From: JBKBKC01 sp046294265 | Lineage (GTDB): Bacteria > Pseudomonadota > Alphaproteobacteria > Rhodobacterales > Rhodobacteraceae | Length of the DNA: 51,473 bases | Assembly: GCA_046294265.1 (NCBI GenBank) | Contig: JBKBKC010000019.1 | Coordinates: forward strand, 1 to 51,473 | Reading direction: 5' to 3' | In this document: positions 15,699 to 24,752 of the stretch, piece after piece | How the letters are laid out: each line of letters starts with the position of its first letter | Numbering within the stretch: position 1 is the first letter of the stretch | Translations under genes and position numbers: made by a program | The notes under the pieces: model-generated | Seen by the model: only the letters and a program-made list of their open reading frames with translations | What the model was told of the DNA's origin: nothing | Database searches by the model: none

Positions 15699-16541
15699 AT
15701 GATGACAACAATTGCGCGCCCACTCTTCATCGCTGCCCTGCTTGCCCTGCCCCATGCTGCGGCTTCGGAACAGACACGGTCGCTGTCGATCCCGCAGGCG
15801 GCGAGAGAGGCCCCGGTGATCACCGGCTCCGTTCGCCCCGGATGGCGGACCGAGGCGGGTGGACGCATCGCGGGGGTAGAACTGCGCCTGGCGCCGGGAT
15901 GGAAAACCTACTGGCGCGCGCCGGGTGACAGCGGCATACCGCCCCTGTTCGACTGGTCGCGGTCCGAGAATGTGAAATCGGCGCGCATCCTGTGGCCCCG
16001 GCCCGAGGTGTCGGTGACGAACGGCCTGCGGACGATCGGATATCACGGCACCGTGGTGCTGCCCGTCGAGGTGACACCGCGCGATCCGGCGCAGCCGATG
16101 CGGCTTCGCGGACATGTCGATCTGGGGGTGTGCCGCGATGTCTGCATCCCGGCCGAACTGACGCTGGATGCGGGCATCGCAGGGCCTGGGGCGGCGGACC
16201 CCGCGATCCGCGCCGCGCTGAAGGCGCGCCCTGCCACCGCGCGCGAGGCCGGGTTGACTGGCCTATCCTGCCGGGTCGAACCCATCCGCGACGGGCTGCG
16301 CGTCCATGCCGAGATGACCCTGCCGCCGCAGGGCGGCGCCGAGACGGTGGTGGTGGAACCCGCGCATCCGGGCATCTGGGTATCCGACGCAGCGGTGACG
16401 CGTCGGGGCAACCGGCTGGTGGCGGTGGCGGAAATGGTTGATCCCTCTGGCGCGCCCTTCGTGCTGGACCGGTCGGCACTGGTGGTGACGGTGCTAGGGC
16501 AGACCGGCGCGGTGGAGCACAGGGGCTGCCCCGCACCCTGA
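15699..16541 (+). CDS. DsbD N-terminal-domain periplasmic protein
   Basis: The 280-residue protein has a cleavable signal (hydrophobic 6-22, then AAAS) and a DsbD alpha-like immunoglobulin fold: LRLAPGWKTYWRAPGDSG, GYHGTVVLPVEV, and the redox pair in VCRDVCIPAELTL. DsbD N-domains pass electrons to periplasmic thiol partners. This copy lacks the membrane and thioredoxin parts of full DsbD, as in ScsB-like or stand-alone DsbD-alpha proteins of alphaproteobacteria. The start is an ATGATG pair at 15699/15702. Confidence 0.82.
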   Translation: MMTTIARPLFIAALLALPHAAASEQTRSLSIPQAAREAPVITGSVRPGWRTEAGGRIAGVELRLAPGWKTYWRAPGDSGIPPLFDWSRSENVKSARILWPRPEVSVTNGLRTIGYHGTVVLPVEVTPRDPAQPMRLRGHVDLGVCRDVCIPAELTLDAGIAGPGAADPAIRAALKARPATAREAGLTGLSCRVEPIRDGLRVHAEMTLPPQGGAETVVVEPAHPGIWVSDAAVTRRGNRLVAVAEMVDPSGAPFVLDRSALVVTVLGQTGAVEHRGCPAP

Positions 16542-16544
16542 GCG

Positions 16545-19500
16545 TCAGGCCGTGGCCCCGCGTCGGCGCAGGCCCGCGATGCCCGCCAGCCAGACCAACA
16601 GGAGGATGGCCAGCGTCCCTGCCAGGAACAGCCCCAGCGCCGCCGTCATCGCGGGCAGGACAGCCAGCCCCGGAACGGCCGCCAGCCAGCCCGGCAGCGC
16701 GCCTGTCACCAGCGCCGTGCCCAGCGTCGCCGCGAACACCCCCGCCACCATCACAGCCGCCGCCCCCGTCAGCACCCGCTGGCGCTGCCCTACGCCCCGC
16801 CGGCGGGTGCGCAGCGCGCGCCGCAGGGCTGCGATCTGGCGCCCGACATCCGCCTGCACCGCCATCACGGCGGGCACCACCACCAGCACGATCACCATTC
16901 CAAAGCCCAACCCATAGACCAGCGTGACCACCGTGGGTTTCAGGAATATCGCCTGGCTCGATCTCTCGAACAGCAGGGGGGCCAGCCCCAGCACGGTGGT
17001 CAGCGTGGTCAGCAGCACCGGGCGCAGGCGGTCGGCCACGCCGTCGATGATCGCAGGCACCAGCCCGCGCTTTTTCGCATAGTCGTCGATGGTCGAGACC
17101 AGCACGATGGAATCGTTGATGATGATCCCCACCATCCCGATCAGACCCACCACCGAAAACATGCTGAGCGACAGGCCCCAATACCAATGCCCCCAGACCG
17201 CCCCGATCAGGCCGAAGGGGATGACCGACATCACCACCACGGGCCGCGTCCAGCTGGCGAAGATCCAGCACAGCGTCAGATAGATGCCCAGAAGGCACAG
17301 GATCAGGCCAAGTTGCGCGTCGCCCAGGAATTCGCGTTCCTGTTCGGCCTGCCCAGACTGCCGCGTGGCCACGCCGAAATCGGCCTCTATCCGCGGCAGG
17401 ATATCCTCGCGCAAACTGCGCTGCACCTCGTTGGCGCTGGCCGGATCGTCGCCCGCCAGATCGCCCGTCACGGTGACCACGCGCAGCCCGTTCTCGCGCC
17501 GGATGGTGGAAAAGCCCGATTGCTGCGTCACCGTCACGATATCGGCCAGCGGAACATAGACGCCCGGCCTCGCGCGCATCAGCGTGCGGTCCAGGAAATC
17601 GCCCGAGATCTCGCCAGCGGGAAGTTCCACGCGGATCGTGGCGCTGCGCGTCCCTTCGGGATAGGACGCGGCCTCGATCCCGTTCAGCCGGTCGCGCAGG
17701 GCGCGGCCCAGCGTGTCGATGGAAAACCCCAGCGCCTGCCCCTGCGGCGTCAGCGACAGGATCAGCTCATCCTTGTCATAGGCCAGCGTATCCTCCAGCG
17801 CCGAAGCCTCGGGGAACCGCTGCAACGCGGATTTCACCGCCTCGGCGGCGGATTTCAGCACCTGCGCCTCGGCCCCGTAGATATCGACCGAGATCGCGTC
17901 GCCGCCCGGACCGAAGCGGCCGCCACGAAAGCTCAGCTCTTCCATCAGGGGATGGCCGCGCACCTCTTCCTGCAGGGCCGCGACGAAGGCAAAGCTGGAA
18001 TAGGGGCGGTCGTCGGGTTCGATCAGCTCGATGGAAATGCCGCCCAGAAGGTCGGGGTCCTTGGCCTCGCCGCCCGACAGGCCCCGACCGGAACCGCCGC
18101 CGATCTCGGTCAGGGCATAGCGGACGGGGTTCAGCCCATGCTCACCCTCCAGCCGCGCGGCCACGGCTTCCGTCGCGCGCTGCAATTCGCGCATCATCGC
18201 CACGGTATCGGCGCGCGTGGCCGAGGGCAGCATGGCAAAGTTGCCGGTGACCGAGGATTGCTCGGGCGCGTCGAAGAACCGGAACTGCACGTCGCCCCTG
18301 ATGAAGAGCGCGGCCTGCGTGGCCAGAAGGAACACCGCGCCTGCGATCACCGGATACCGCGCGCGGATCACGACGGCCATGAAGGGCCGCATCATACGCT
18401 CGCGCACCCAGCGGAACCCCTTGTTCACCTGGCGCGACGGCCAGTCATACCAGGCCTCTTTCTGCTTGGCCGCCAGCGCGTGCGACAAGTGGTTGGGCAG
18501 GATCAGGAAACATTCCACCAGGCTCGCGAGCAGCACGGCGATCACGGTATAGGGGATGTCGCGGATCAGGTCGCCAAAGCGGCCACCGATGGTTACCAAC
18601 CCGGCAAAGGCGATGATGGTGGTGATGGTCGAGGCCACAACCGGCATCGCCATGCGGCGCGCGGCATTCTCGGCGGCCACGACGGGCGGCTCTTTCAGTC
18701 GGCGCGCGCGGAAATCGGCGTGTTCGGCCACGACGATGGCGTCATCGACCACGATTCCCAGCGTGATGATCAGCGCGAAAAGCGAGATCATGTTCAGCGT
18801 GATCCCCGCGCCATGCATGACCGCCACGGCCGCGAACAGCGCCACGGGGATCCCCGCCGCCACCCAGAAGGCGGTGCGCGCGTTCAGGAACAGGAACAAG
18901 AGCACGACCACCAGCCCCAGCCCCATCAGCGCATTGTCGAGAAGGAGCGCGAGCCGCGCCGAGATCAACTCGGCCCGCGCGCGAATGAGGTCCACGGTCA
19001 CGCCCGCGGGCAGGCTGGCCTGCAATTCCGTCGCCACGGCCTGCACCTGCGCCTGCATCTTGATCGCGTCGCCGCTGTCGGACCGGTCCACCCGCACGGT
19101 CACCGCCGGGTTGTCGCCCACGAACACCGCGCGGCCCCGGTCGGCGGCGCGGGCGGTCACGGTGGCCACCTCGCCCAGCGTCAGCTTGGTGCCGTCGGGC
19201 GAGGAGCGCAGGACGATCCCCTGCAATGCCTCGACGCTGCGCGCTTCGGTGCCGGTGCGCACCCGGGCGGAGCCGCCCGACACCTCGCCTGCCGGAGACG
19301 ATCCCACCTCGGCGGCGATCGCCTGCGCGATTTCGGACATGGTGATGTCGTGGCGGATCAGACTGGTCGAGGGCACCTCGACCATCGTCTGCGGATCGGC
19401 GATGCCCCGGATCGTGGTGCGGGTGACCCCGGCGGCGAACAATCGCGTGACGAATTCATCGGCGAACCGGCCAAGCTGGTCGAGGCCCACCGGCCCGGTG

Positions 19501-19952
19501 ATGACCACATCCGTCACCTGGTCGCGCCAGCCCGCGCGCCGAACCACGGGCGCATCGGCATCGGCGGGCAGGTCGCGCACCTGGTCCACCGCCGCCTGCA
19601 CATCCTCGGCGGCGCGGTTCAGGTCCACCCCCGGCTCAAACTCCAGCGACATCCGCGCGGAGCCTTCGGAGGACCGCGCGGTGGCCCGGGCAACCCCGTC
19701 CACCGCCAGCAGGACGGGTTCCATCACCTGCACGATGGCGCGGTCCACATCCTCGGCCCCCGCCCCCTGCCAGGTCACCGACACCGACACCTCGGACACC
19801 ACCACATCGGGAAAGAACTGCGCACGGATGCGGCTGGAGGCGGCGATGCCCGCCACGATCATGACCACCAAGAGCAGGTTCGCCAGCGTCCGGTGCCGGG
19901 TGAAATAGGACAAGAGGCCCCCCGGCCCGCGATCAGGGTCGAAATCGGCCAT
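16545..19952 (-). CDS. RND efflux transporter permease with extra C-terminal membrane segments
   Basis: The 1135-residue inner-membrane pump has RND repeats: two large periplasmic loops, the proton-relay region GIVVDDAIVVAEHADFR in the first half and GIIINDSIVLVSTIDDY in the second. In the first helix-4 equivalent the acidic pair is present. Typical members have about 1020-1050 residues. Here roughly 100 residues follow the usual last helix, with a basic linker (RRALRTRRRG) and two or three additional hydrophobic segments. I chose the ATG at 19952 because it lies 4 bp after the adaptor stop. It forms a pump with the adjacent adaptor; no outer-membrane channel gene is nearby. Confidence 0.9.
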   Translation of the reverse strand: MADFDPDRGPGGLLSYFTRHRTLANLLLVVMIVAGIAASSRIRAQFFPDVVVSEVSVSVTWQGAGAEDVDRAIVQVMEPVLLAVDGVARATARSSEGSARMSLEFEPGVDLNRAAEDVQAAVDQVRDLPADADAPVVRRAGWRDQVTDVVITGPVGLDQLGRFADEFVTRLFAAGVTRTTIRGIADPQTMVEVPSTSLIRHDITMSEIAQAIAAEVGSSPAGEVSGGSARVRTGTEARSVEALQGIVLRSSPDGTKLTLGEVATVTARAADRGRAVFVGDNPAVTVRVDRSDSGDAIKMQAQVQAVATELQASLPAGVTVDLIRARAELISARLALLLDNALMGLGLVVVLLFLFLNARTAFWVAAGIPVALFAAVAVMHGAGITLNMISLFALIITLGIVVDDAIVVAEHADFRARRLKEPPVVAAENAARRMAMPVVASTITTIIAFAGLVTIGGRFGDLIRDIPYTVIAVLLASLVECFLILPNHLSHALAAKQKEAWYDWPSRQVNKGFRWVRERMMRPFMAVVIRARYPVIAGAVFLLATQAALFIRGDVQFRFFDAPEQSSVTGNFAMLPSATRADTVAMMRELQRATEAVAARLEGEHGLNPVRYALTEIGGGSGRGLSGGEAKDPDLLGGISIELIEPDDRPYSSFAFVAALQEEVRGHPLMEELSFRGGRFGPGGDAISVDIYGAEAQVLKSAAEAVKSALQRFPEASALEDTLAYDKDELILSLTPQGQALGFSIDTLGRALRDRLNGIEAASYPEGTRSATIRVELPAGEISGDFLDRTLMRARPGVYVPLADIVTVTQQSGFSTIRRENGLRVVTVTGDLAGDDPASANEVQRSLREDILPRIEADFGVATRQSGQAEQEREFLGDAQLGLILCLLGIYLTLCWIFASWTRPVVVMSVIPFGLIGAVWGHWYWGLSLSMFSVVGLIGMVGIIINDSIVLVSTIDDYAKKRGLVPAIIDGVADRLRPVLLTTLTTVLGLAPLLFERSSQAIFLKPTVVTLVYGLGFGMVIVLVVVPAVMAVQADVGRQIAALRRALRTRRRGVGQRQRVLTGAAAVMVAGVFAATLGTALVTGALPGWLAAVPGLAVLPAMTAALGLFLAGTLAILLLVWLAGIAGLRRRGATA

Positions 19953-19956
19953 CGCC

Positions 19957-21423
19957 CTAGCCTCCCGACCGCGCTTCAAGCCGCGCCACCACCTGCGCGG
20001 GCACGCGGTCCTGTGCCAACTGCGCGAGGATGCGGGTGCGCGCCTCGGCGGGCATGCGGGTGTTACGCTCCACCAGCGCCACCAGCTCGGCGCGGCGTTC
20101 GGGCGTCAGGTCGATGAATTCGGCCGCCGCCTGTTCGGCAACCCCCGTGGCCGCGTCGCGCCGGATCGGGCGCACCTTGATCCCGGCCCCCAGCAGGGGC
20201 GAGCGTTCCGACACCACCTCACGCCCCGACAGGCCCGGCGCGCGCAGGATCACCCGGTCATCCTGGCGGCGCAGAAGGGTCACGGGCACCATCTCCAGCC
20301 GGTCATCCTCGCCCAGCGCCAGCACCGCGCCGTCGGACCCCAGCGCGCTGCCCGGCAGGACGATGGCATCCTCCAGCGGCGGCTCCTCGATCCGCACGGT
20401 CACGAAATCACCGGGGCGAAAGCCGCCCGCTCCGGTCAGCGCGGCGAAGACCTGGCGGCCCGTTTGCCCCTCACCCACGGCGGCGCCCACGCGAGTCAAG
20501 CGCCCCTCGGCGGCGATCTCGGCCCCGGCCACGTCCAGCATCACCACCACCGCGGCAGGCAACAGCGCGCCCCGCGCATCGACCAGCCGCCCGAACTGCG
20601 TGGTGGAGACGCGGAACGCCACCTCGAGCGCCGTGGGGTCGATCAGCTCGGCCACCCGCTCATTGGTGGACAGAATGCGCCCCTGCACCACGTTCACGGC
20701 GTTCAACAGGCCGTCGAATTCGGCCCGCATCTCGGTCTCGCGCAGCGCGCGCTCGGCCTCGGCCAGCGTGATGCGCTGACGGGCAAGGGCGGTCGCGGCC
20801 TGATCCACCGCCGCCTCGGCCTGCGCGAGGGCCGCGCGGCGCGACACCACCGACTGCGCGGCAGAGGATTGCGCAAGCGCCGCGGTTTCCACGGCAGCCT
20901 CGCTGCCCACGCCACGGCGGCGCAGATCCTCTTGCCGCGAAAGGGCCTGCGCGCGCAGGGCCTCTTGTGCCTGCGCTGCGGCCAGATCGTCGCGCGCCAG
21001 CTCCAGCGACCGCGCAGCCTCGCGCGCTGTGGCCTCGGCGCGGGCAAGGTCGGACCGTGCCAGATCGCGCTGCGCGGTTGCATCCGCCGGATCCAGCCGC
21101 CACAGCACCTGCCCCGCCCGCACCCGCGCGCCATCCTCGAAATCGGGCGCAAGCTCGATCACCGTGCCGCCGCGCAGGCTGCGCAATTCCAGCGTGCGGC
21201 GCGATCGCACCTCGCCAAAGACCGTCATCACCGGGGTCACGCTGCTTGCCTCGGCGGTCAGGACATTGGCGGTGAACACACGCTCGCGGGCGGGCGGGGC
21301 GGCCTTGCCCCCGGCCATCTTTGTCTCGATGGCGCCGCGCACGCTGTTGACGGCCATGGCCAGCAGTCCCACCGTCAGCGCGGCCAGGAAGAGGCCCAGA
21401 AGTGACCGACCAAAGAACCGCAT
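19957..21423 (-). CDS. RND efflux periplasmic adaptor (membrane fusion protein)
   Basis: The 488-residue protein has an N-terminal anchor (FFGRSLLGLFLAALTVGLLA), a lipoyl half-motif around GARVRAGQVLWRLDPAD, and a long alpha-helical hairpin rich in Ala/Glu/Arg (about 130-230). A second half-motif and a beta-barrel domain follow. It links the RND pump to an outer-membrane channel. A helical tail of about 55 residues after the barrel (LTPERRAELVALVERN) is unusual for the family at large. The ATG at 21423 directly precedes the anchor. It is the first gene of the two-gene efflux operon. Confidence 0.9.
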   Translation of the reverse strand: MRFFGRSLLGLFLAALTVGLLAMAVNSVRGAIETKMAGGKAAPPARERVFTANVLTAEASSVTPVMTVFGEVRSRRTLELRSLRGGTVIELAPDFEDGARVRAGQVLWRLDPADATAQRDLARSDLARAEATAREAARSLELARDDLAAAQAQEALRAQALSRQEDLRRRGVGSEAAVETAALAQSSAAQSVVSRRAALAQAEAAVDQAATALARQRITLAEAERALRETEMRAEFDGLLNAVNVVQGRILSTNERVAELIDPTALEVAFRVSTTQFGRLVDARGALLPAAVVVMLDVAGAEIAAEGRLTRVGAAVGEGQTGRQVFAALTGAGGFRPGDFVTVRIEEPPLEDAIVLPGSALGSDGAVLALGEDDRLEMVPVTLLRRQDDRVILRAPGLSGREVVSERSPLLGAGIKVRPIRRDAATGVAEQAAAEFIDLTPERRAELVALVERNTRMPAEARTRILAQLAQDRVPAQVVARLEARSGG

Positions 21424-21564
21424 GACCCTTTTGACCTTTCGCCACGTCACGGCGTGGACCACGTTCCCACGTCACTCGCTAATATACGCTCTCCAAACGC
21501 ATTTCCGACGCTGCGGCCAGGGTTTTTTCGCCGCAGCGCAGGATTGTGACCGATCCGCGACGGA
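21424..21564 (-). promoter_or_regulatory. Efflux operon promoter region with operator-like palindrome
   Basis: The 141-bp gap upstream of the adaptor gene contains a perfect palindrome CGTGGACCACG (21453-21463), flanked by two direct copies of CCACGTCAC (21442-21450 and 21467-21475). On the minus strand, TATATT (21481-21486) is a plausible -10. The palindrome would then lie just downstream of the start site, a usual place for a TetR-type repressor site. No regulator gene is adjacent. Confidence 0.4.
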
Positions 21565-22494
21565 TCAGCCGTTCAGCATCATCTGATAGCTGGCAGGCAC
21601 GTAGCGAAAGCCGTCGCCCATCGCCTCGACAAAGCCCATGGCGGGGAAGGGCATGTGATAGCCGATGAAGGGCGTGCGGTCGGCCGCGAGCATCCCCAGC
21701 ACGCGCCGCCGGGTGGCCGCCGCGGTCGGTTTGTCCATGTCGAACCGCACCTCCCAGTCGGGATGGCCCAGCGACCAGACATAGTGGTTGGCAAAATCGG
21801 CGCCCAAGAGCAGGCCCAGCCCCTCGCTTTCCAGCATATAGGCCATGTGGCCCGGCGTATGGCCCGGCGCCGCCATGGCGGTGATGCCGCTTGCGACCGT
21901 GCCGCCATCGTCAAGGAATGCGATCTGGTCGTTCAGCGGGCGCACGGCCTTGTCAAAGCCTTCGTTCCCGGCCCCCATCCAGTGATTATGTTCAGCCGAA
22001 CCCGTGATATAGCGGGCGTTGGCGAAGGTCGCCCCGCCCTCGCCCATCAGCCCGCCGATATGGTCGCCATGCATGTGGGTCAGCACCACCACGTCGATCT
22101 GGTCGGGGGCATAGCCCGCCGCCGCCAGCGCGCCGGTGATGCCTGCGGGGTTCAGCCCGGTGTCGAACAGCACCAGTTCTGCGCCGGTGTTGACCACCGT
22201 GGGGGTAAAAAAGAACTGCGCCCGGTCGGTGGGGAGGAAGTTGGCGGCAGAGACGGCCGCGAATTCGGCCGGATCGGCGTTCAGGCCGAAAATCTCGGTG
22301 GGGTTGTCCACCGTGCGGGTGCCGGCCAGCAGTGCCGTCACCTCGAACCCGCCCAGCCTGAAGCGGTTGAACTGCGCGACCGAGCCGCCCAGCATCGGGG
22401 CCCCGGCCAAGGCGGGGCGCGCGAGGGCGGTGGTCAGGGGCAGCGTGGCGGCGGCGGCCAGCAGGTGACGGCGGGACAGCATCGGTGTGGGCAT
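21565..22494 (-). CDS. MBL-fold metallohydrolase with Tat signal
   Basis: The 309-residue protein starts with a twin-arginine signal (SRRHLLAAAATLPLTTALA). The metallo-beta-lactamase fold follows with THMHGDH (139-145) binding two metals, APGHTPGHMAY, and GADFANH. It is a secreted hydrolase related to periplasmic MBL-fold proteins of the SoxH/quinoprotein-relay type, substrate unknown. An AGGAGG ribosome site precedes the ATG at 22494 and decides the start over an upstream Met. Confidence 0.87.
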   Translation of the reverse strand: MPTPMLSRRHLLAAAATLPLTTALARPALAGAPMLGGSVAQFNRFRLGGFEVTALLAGTRTVDNPTEIFGLNADPAEFAAVSAANFLPTDRAQFFFTPTVVNTGAELVLFDTGLNPAGITGALAAAGYAPDQIDVVVLTHMHGDHIGGLMGEGGATFANARYITGSAEHNHWMGAGNEGFDKAVRPLNDQIAFLDDGGTVASGITAMAAPGHTPGHMAYMLESEGLGLLLGADFANHYVWSLGHPDWEVRFDMDKPTAAATRRRVLGMLAADRTPFIGYHMPFPAMGFVEAMGDGFRYVPASYQMMLNG

Positions 22495-22593
22495 GGAAAG
22501 CCTCCTCATGGGTCACGGTGGAAGCTTAAAGTAACACGCCTTCCCGGCCTGCCCCCTGCGCTGACGCAAGGGTGATGTGCGGGGATGCAGAGG

Positions 22594-23013
22594 TCATTCC
22601 CACCAGGGATCGACCGCAGCGATCTCGTCATCCGACCAGCCGAAGTGATGCGCCAGCTCATGCACCATCACATGCGCCACCAGATCGCGCAGCCCGACAT
22701 TGCCCCGGTCCACCCACTCATCCAGGATCGGGCGCCGGAACAGCCAGATCACATCCGGGGCAAGCGGTTGATCGGACACCGATTTTTCGGTCAGGGGCAC
22801 GCCGTCGTAAAGTCCCGTCAGGTCATAGGCATCCTCGATCCCCATGGCATCAAGGATGTCGTCGGGGGCGAATTCCTCGACCCGCAGGGCAACCCCGGTG
22901 GCGGGGGTGCGCCAGGGTTCGGGCAGGGCCAGCACGGCGTCGCGGGCCAGCGCCTCGATCAGGGCAGCATCGGGGGCGGGCTGGTCGATGAGCCAGGCGG
23001 GGTTTTGCGTCAT
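22594..23013 (-). CDS. Small zincin-like metallopeptidase family protein
   Basis: The 139-residue protein has a C-terminal zinc motif VHELAHHFGWSDDEI (His118-Glu-x-x-His122 with acidic residues after it). This matches the minimal zincin family (PF06262-like) common in alpha- and actinobacteria. Its biological substrate is unknown. The ATG at 23013 was chosen because a TATAAG box (minus strand, 23020-23025) lies only 6 bp upstream, which would give a nearly leaderless transcript. It diverges from gltX. Confidence 0.8.
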   Translation of the reverse strand: MTQNPAWLIDQPAPDAALIEALARDAVLALPEPWRTPATGVALRVEEFAPDDILDAMGIEDAYDLTGLYDGVPLTEKSVSDQPLAPDVIWLFRRPILDEWVDRGNVGLRDLVAHVMVHELAHHFGWSDDEIAAVDPWWE

Positions 23014-23111
23014 GCCCTGCTTATAGGGATACGCGCCCTCGGGCACCAGCCGCCCCCAACTGGACAAGGCCCCGGCCCTGTGGCAGGGCAAGAGCGAGCC
23101 AGGAGCATTGC

Positions 23112-24440
23112 ATGACCACCGTCACCCGTTTCGCCCCCTCGCCCACCGGATACATCCATGTGGGCAACCTGCGCACCGCGCTGATGAATTGGGCGATTGC
23201 CCGCAAGGCGGGGGGGCAGTTCATCCTGCGGCTGGACGATACCGACCGCGAGCGGTCAAAGCAGGAATATGCCGATGCGATCATGGCGGATCTGGAATGG
23301 CTGGGCCTGACCTGGGACCGGGTGGAGCGGCAGTCGGCCCGTATGGACCGCTATGTCGAAGCGGCAGACCAGTTGCGCGCGGCGGGACGATTTTATGAAT
23401 GTTTTGAAAGCCCTGCCGAGCTGGACCTGAAGCGCAAGAAGCAGCTGAACATGGGGCGGCCTCCGGTCTATGACCGCGCCTCGCTGGCGCTGACCGAGGA
23501 GCAGCGGGCGGCGATGCGGGCCGAGGGGCGCGCGGGATACTGGCGCTTCTTGCTGGAGCAGGAGCGGATCGAATGGACCGATGGCATCATCGGGCCGGTG
23601 TCGATCGATGCGGGGTCAGTGTCCGATCCGGTGCTGATCCGGGCGGACGGGCAGGTGCTTTATACCTTTGCCTCGTCGGTGGATGACATCGACATGGGGG
23701 TGACGGATATCGTGCGCGGCGCCGATCATGTGACCAACACCGCCACGCAGATCCAGATCATGCGGGCGATGGGCGGGCAACCACCATCCTTTGCGCATCA
23801 TTCGCTGTTGACCGGGCCGCAGGGCGAGGAATTGTCCAAGCGGCTGGGCACGCTGAGCTTGCGCGACCTGCGGGCGAACGGAGTGGCGCCGCTGGCCCTT
23901 TTGTCGCTGATGGCGCGGCTGGGGTCGTCGCGGCCCGTCGAGCATGCCGCGAGCCTGGACGAGATCGTGGCGGGGTTCGATCTGGGCAGCTTTGGCACCG
24001 CGCCGACCAAGTTCGATGCCGAGGATCTGTGGCCGCTGACGCGCGCGCACGTGCAGGCGATGCCCTTTGCGGATGTGGCGGAACATGTGGCGGGCCTTGG
24101 GGTGCCGGAGGAAATCGCCGAGCAATTCTGGACGGTTGCGCGCGCCAACATCACCCGGCTTGAGGAGTTGGGCGATTGGTGGGCGCTGTTTCGCGACGGG
24201 GCAGAGCCGCTGGTGGACCCTGAGGACCGGGAATTCGTGGCCCAGGCGATGGCGCTGCTGCCGCCGCGCCCCTGGACGGCTGCGACCTGGGGCGCGTGGA
24301 CCGGGGCGGTGAAGGCCGCGACGGGGCGCAAGGGCAAGGCGTTGTTCCACCCGCTGCGCCGCGCGCTGACGGGGCGGGATGCGGGGCCGGAGATGGCGGA
24401 TGTGATGCCGCTGTTGCAAACCGTGCGCAACGCAGGCTGA
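23112..24440 (+). CDS. gltX: Glutamate--tRNA ligase
   Basis: The 442-residue class I synthetase has the HIGH-type motif PSPTGYIHVGN (9-19, His16-Val-Gly-Asn), a RLDDTD specificity loop and the KMSKS-type loop ELSKRLG (Lys243). It charges tRNA-Glu with glutamate. The length is short of the usual 465-480, and alphaproteobacteria often carry two gltX genes of which one is about 440. This is probably that second type, which in some species misacylates tRNA-Gln for later amidation. An AGGAG site precedes the ATG. A short terminator follows. Confidence 0.93.
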   Translation: MTTVTRFAPSPTGYIHVGNLRTALMNWAIARKAGGQFILRLDDTDRERSKQEYADAIMADLEWLGLTWDRVERQSARMDRYVEAADQLRAAGRFYECFESPAELDLKRKKQLNMGRPPVYDRASLALTEEQRAAMRAEGRAGYWRFLLEQERIEWTDGIIGPVSIDAGSVSDPVLIRADGQVLYTFASSVDDIDMGVTDIVRGADHVTNTATQIQIMRAMGGQPPSFAHHSLLTGPQGEELSKRLGTLSLRDLRANGVAPLALLSLMARLGSSRPVEHAASLDEIVAGFDLGSFGTAPTKFDAEDLWPLTRAHVQAMPFADVAEHVAGLGVPEEIAEQFWTVARANITRLEELGDWWALFRDGAEPLVDPEDREFVAQAMALLPPRPWTAATWGAWTGAVKAATGRKGKALFHPLRRALTGRDAGPEMADVMPLLQTVRNAG

Positions 24441-24460
24441 GGCGTCGAATCATCGGTTAA

Positions 24461-24481
24461 CAGCGGGAAACGCTGGTTTTT
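24461..24481 (+). terminator. Rho-independent terminator of gltX
   Basis: CAGCG-GGAAA-CGCTG forms a hairpin 20 bp after the gltX stop, followed by GTTTTTC. The outer AAC/GTT can extend the stem with one bulge. The stem is short but the T run is clear, rare in this window. Confidence 0.6.
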
Positions 24482-24546
24482 CGGCGTATGCCATCCGTCC
24501 TGCCCGAGTCGGCTTTGCGGCGGCTTTCCGTCCCGACAGGGCGCGC

Positions 24547-24752
24547 GCGGGGGTCTGGGACGGTCTATGTTGCGTTCGTCATCGATGTCTTTGCACGACG
24601 GATCGTGGGGTGGCGTGCCTCATCGTCGATGAAGACCCAGTTCGTCCTCGATGCGCTGGATCAGGCAATCTGGCAAAGAAAGGCGTCAGACAACAAGTGC
24701 TTGGTCCACCATTCTGACCGCGGATCACAATACCTGTCGATCAAGTATACCG
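24547..24752 (+). pseudogene. IS3-family transposase OrfB fragment
   Basis: Codons here read VYVAFVIDVFARRIVGWR, then LDALDQAI and HHSDRGSQYLSIKYTD. These are the first and second Asp regions of the IS3-family DDE integrase core (Asp in IDVF, Asp in HSDRGSQY). The N-terminus and the final Glu are missing. The fragment ends abruptly at the junction with an oppositely oriented IS5 fragment. Confidence 0.8.

Noticed and set aside
15820..17298. 492-codon minus frame
   Set aside because: It is out of frame with the RND permease and opposite the DsbD-like gene; Pro/Arg-rich with no recognisable fold.
17187..20117. 976-codon open frame antisense to the RND permease
   Set aside because: It mirrors a well-supported RND gene, is rich in His/Arg/Gly/Gln as expected for antisense of GC-rich coding DNA, and shows no domain motif.
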